A stretch of 24,817 nucleotides of DNA from DATKZH01 sp035528065 (GTDB taxonomy: Bacteria > Planctomycetota > Planctomycetia > Pirellulales > Thermoguttaceae): assembly GCA_035528065.1 (NCBI GenBank), contig DATKZH010000769.1, positions 1 through 24,817 of the forward strand, given 5' to 3'. Of this stretch, positions 24,464-24,817 are shown piece by piece. The notes under the pieces are model-generated. The model searched no databases, had not been told where the DNA came from, and saw nothing but the letters and a program-made list of their open reading frames with translations. Each line of letters opens with the position of its first letter. The stretch's first letter is position 1. The position numbers and the translations under genes are program-made.

Positions 24464-24592
24464 AAGTAGCAGCCCACACGCCGTGTGCCGTCCGCTCGGC
24501 GAGCAGTACGCCGCAGCGCCGCCTGCCACGCGTCGTTGGTCTGACCTGAACGTGACGTCCGCTGACGGCACACGGCGTGTGGGCTGCTACTT
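24464..24592. repeat. 129-nt element with 29-bp perfect inverted repeats
   Basis: Arms 24464-24492 and 24564-24592 are perfect inverted copies. Each arm contains the smaller palindrome CACACGCCGTGTG (or its complement). The 71-nt centre has no recognisable gene. It begins 15 nt after the dnaE stop, so it may also serve as a termination or mRNA-end structure. The layout resembles a REPIN or a MITE-like element. Confidence 0.85.
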
Positions 24593-24610
24593 TCATCGAA
24601 CGCCGTGAAC

Positions 24611-24730
24611 GGTTACCCCCGTTTTCCGCAACGTCCCGCCCCACCGGGAGGGTCGCGCTCGGCCCACGCGGCCCATCCCCGTTTTCCGCGACGCCGCGGC
24701 CTATCGGGAGGGTCGCGCGTGGCCCCGCTC
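24611..24730. repeat. Two-unit 60-bp tandem repeat
   Basis: Units 24611-24670 and 24671-24730 share ccccgttttccgc and tcgggagggtcgcgc-like blocks at exactly 60-nt spacing, with divergence between them. The surrounding 24593-24817 is otherwise non-coding as far as I can see. Further palindromes, GCCCCCGGGGGC at 24779-24790 and GGCC-AGAAAT-GGCC at 24791-24804, lie at the window end. Confidence 0.65.
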
Positions 24731-24817
24731 GCGCCCCGAATCCGCCCGCTTCCCGCCCGAGCGCGGGAAAAACTGGGCGCCCCCGGGGGCGGCCAGAAAT
24801 GGCCTTGAGGCTCGGCG

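Noticed and set aside
24464..24592. CRISPR array or insertion sequence at the inverted repeats
   Set aside because: Only two inverted arms with no regular direct repeats and spacers, and no transposase gene between them.
1..24817. tRNA, rRNA or riboswitch genes
   Set aside because: I saw no cloverleaf with tRNA consensus, no rRNA-like stretch and no recognisable riboswitch core, though I could not run a covariance search.

Overview
The window is high-GC, gene-dense bacterial DNA. It looks like a planctomycete, most likely of the Pirellulales type. The grounds are a secreted multi-EF-hand protein, a very large secretin, a Gly/Ser-rich exported BON-domain protein, frequent GTG/TTG starts, weak Shine-Dalgarno sites and small dispersed palindromic repeats. 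This assignment is inferred from gene content, not from a marker gene.

Layout: (1) Positions 1-2249 hold two leftward genes: a LarA-like (DUF2088-type) protein cut by the window edge, and an exported EF-hand protein. (2) Positions 2613-18944 hold a rightward type II secretion (T2SS) locus in the order gspE, gspF, gspG, gspH, gspI, gspJ, gspK, gspL, a gspM/gspC-like fusion, gspD and a lipoprotein of unknown function. A good sigma70-like promoter lies at 2366-2393. H/I, I/J, J/K and L/M overlap by 4 bases, whereas the major pseudopilin gene gspG is isolated by gaps of 233 and 261 nt. (3) A leftward exported BON-domain protein gene converges on and overlaps the lipoprotein ORF. (4) A small FHA-domain protein gene has its own promoter and a palindrome at the predicted transcription start. 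(5) A complete dnaE (DNA polymerase III alpha) has an extended -10 promoter. (6) The right end is non-coding and holds a 129-nt element with 29-bp perfect inverted repeats and a 60-bp tandem repeat.

How it works together: GspE (ATPase), GspF, GspL and the M/C fusion form the inner-membrane motor and platform. GspG, H, I, J and K are the pseudopilus subunits. GspD is the outer-membrane channel. The locus departs from the textbook T2SS in three ways: the secretin carries about nine secretin_N-type repeats where classical GspD has N0-N3; the PilO/GspM-like and GspC/PilP-like parts are one polypeptide; and a planctomycete-type lipoprotein directly follows the secretin. No prepilin peptidase (GspO) gene is in the window. 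My main candidate for something under-described is this long-reach T2SS, possibly fitted to the wide planctomycete periplasm. The second is a pair of palindromic repeat elements, one of which lies in frame inside the gspJ leader.
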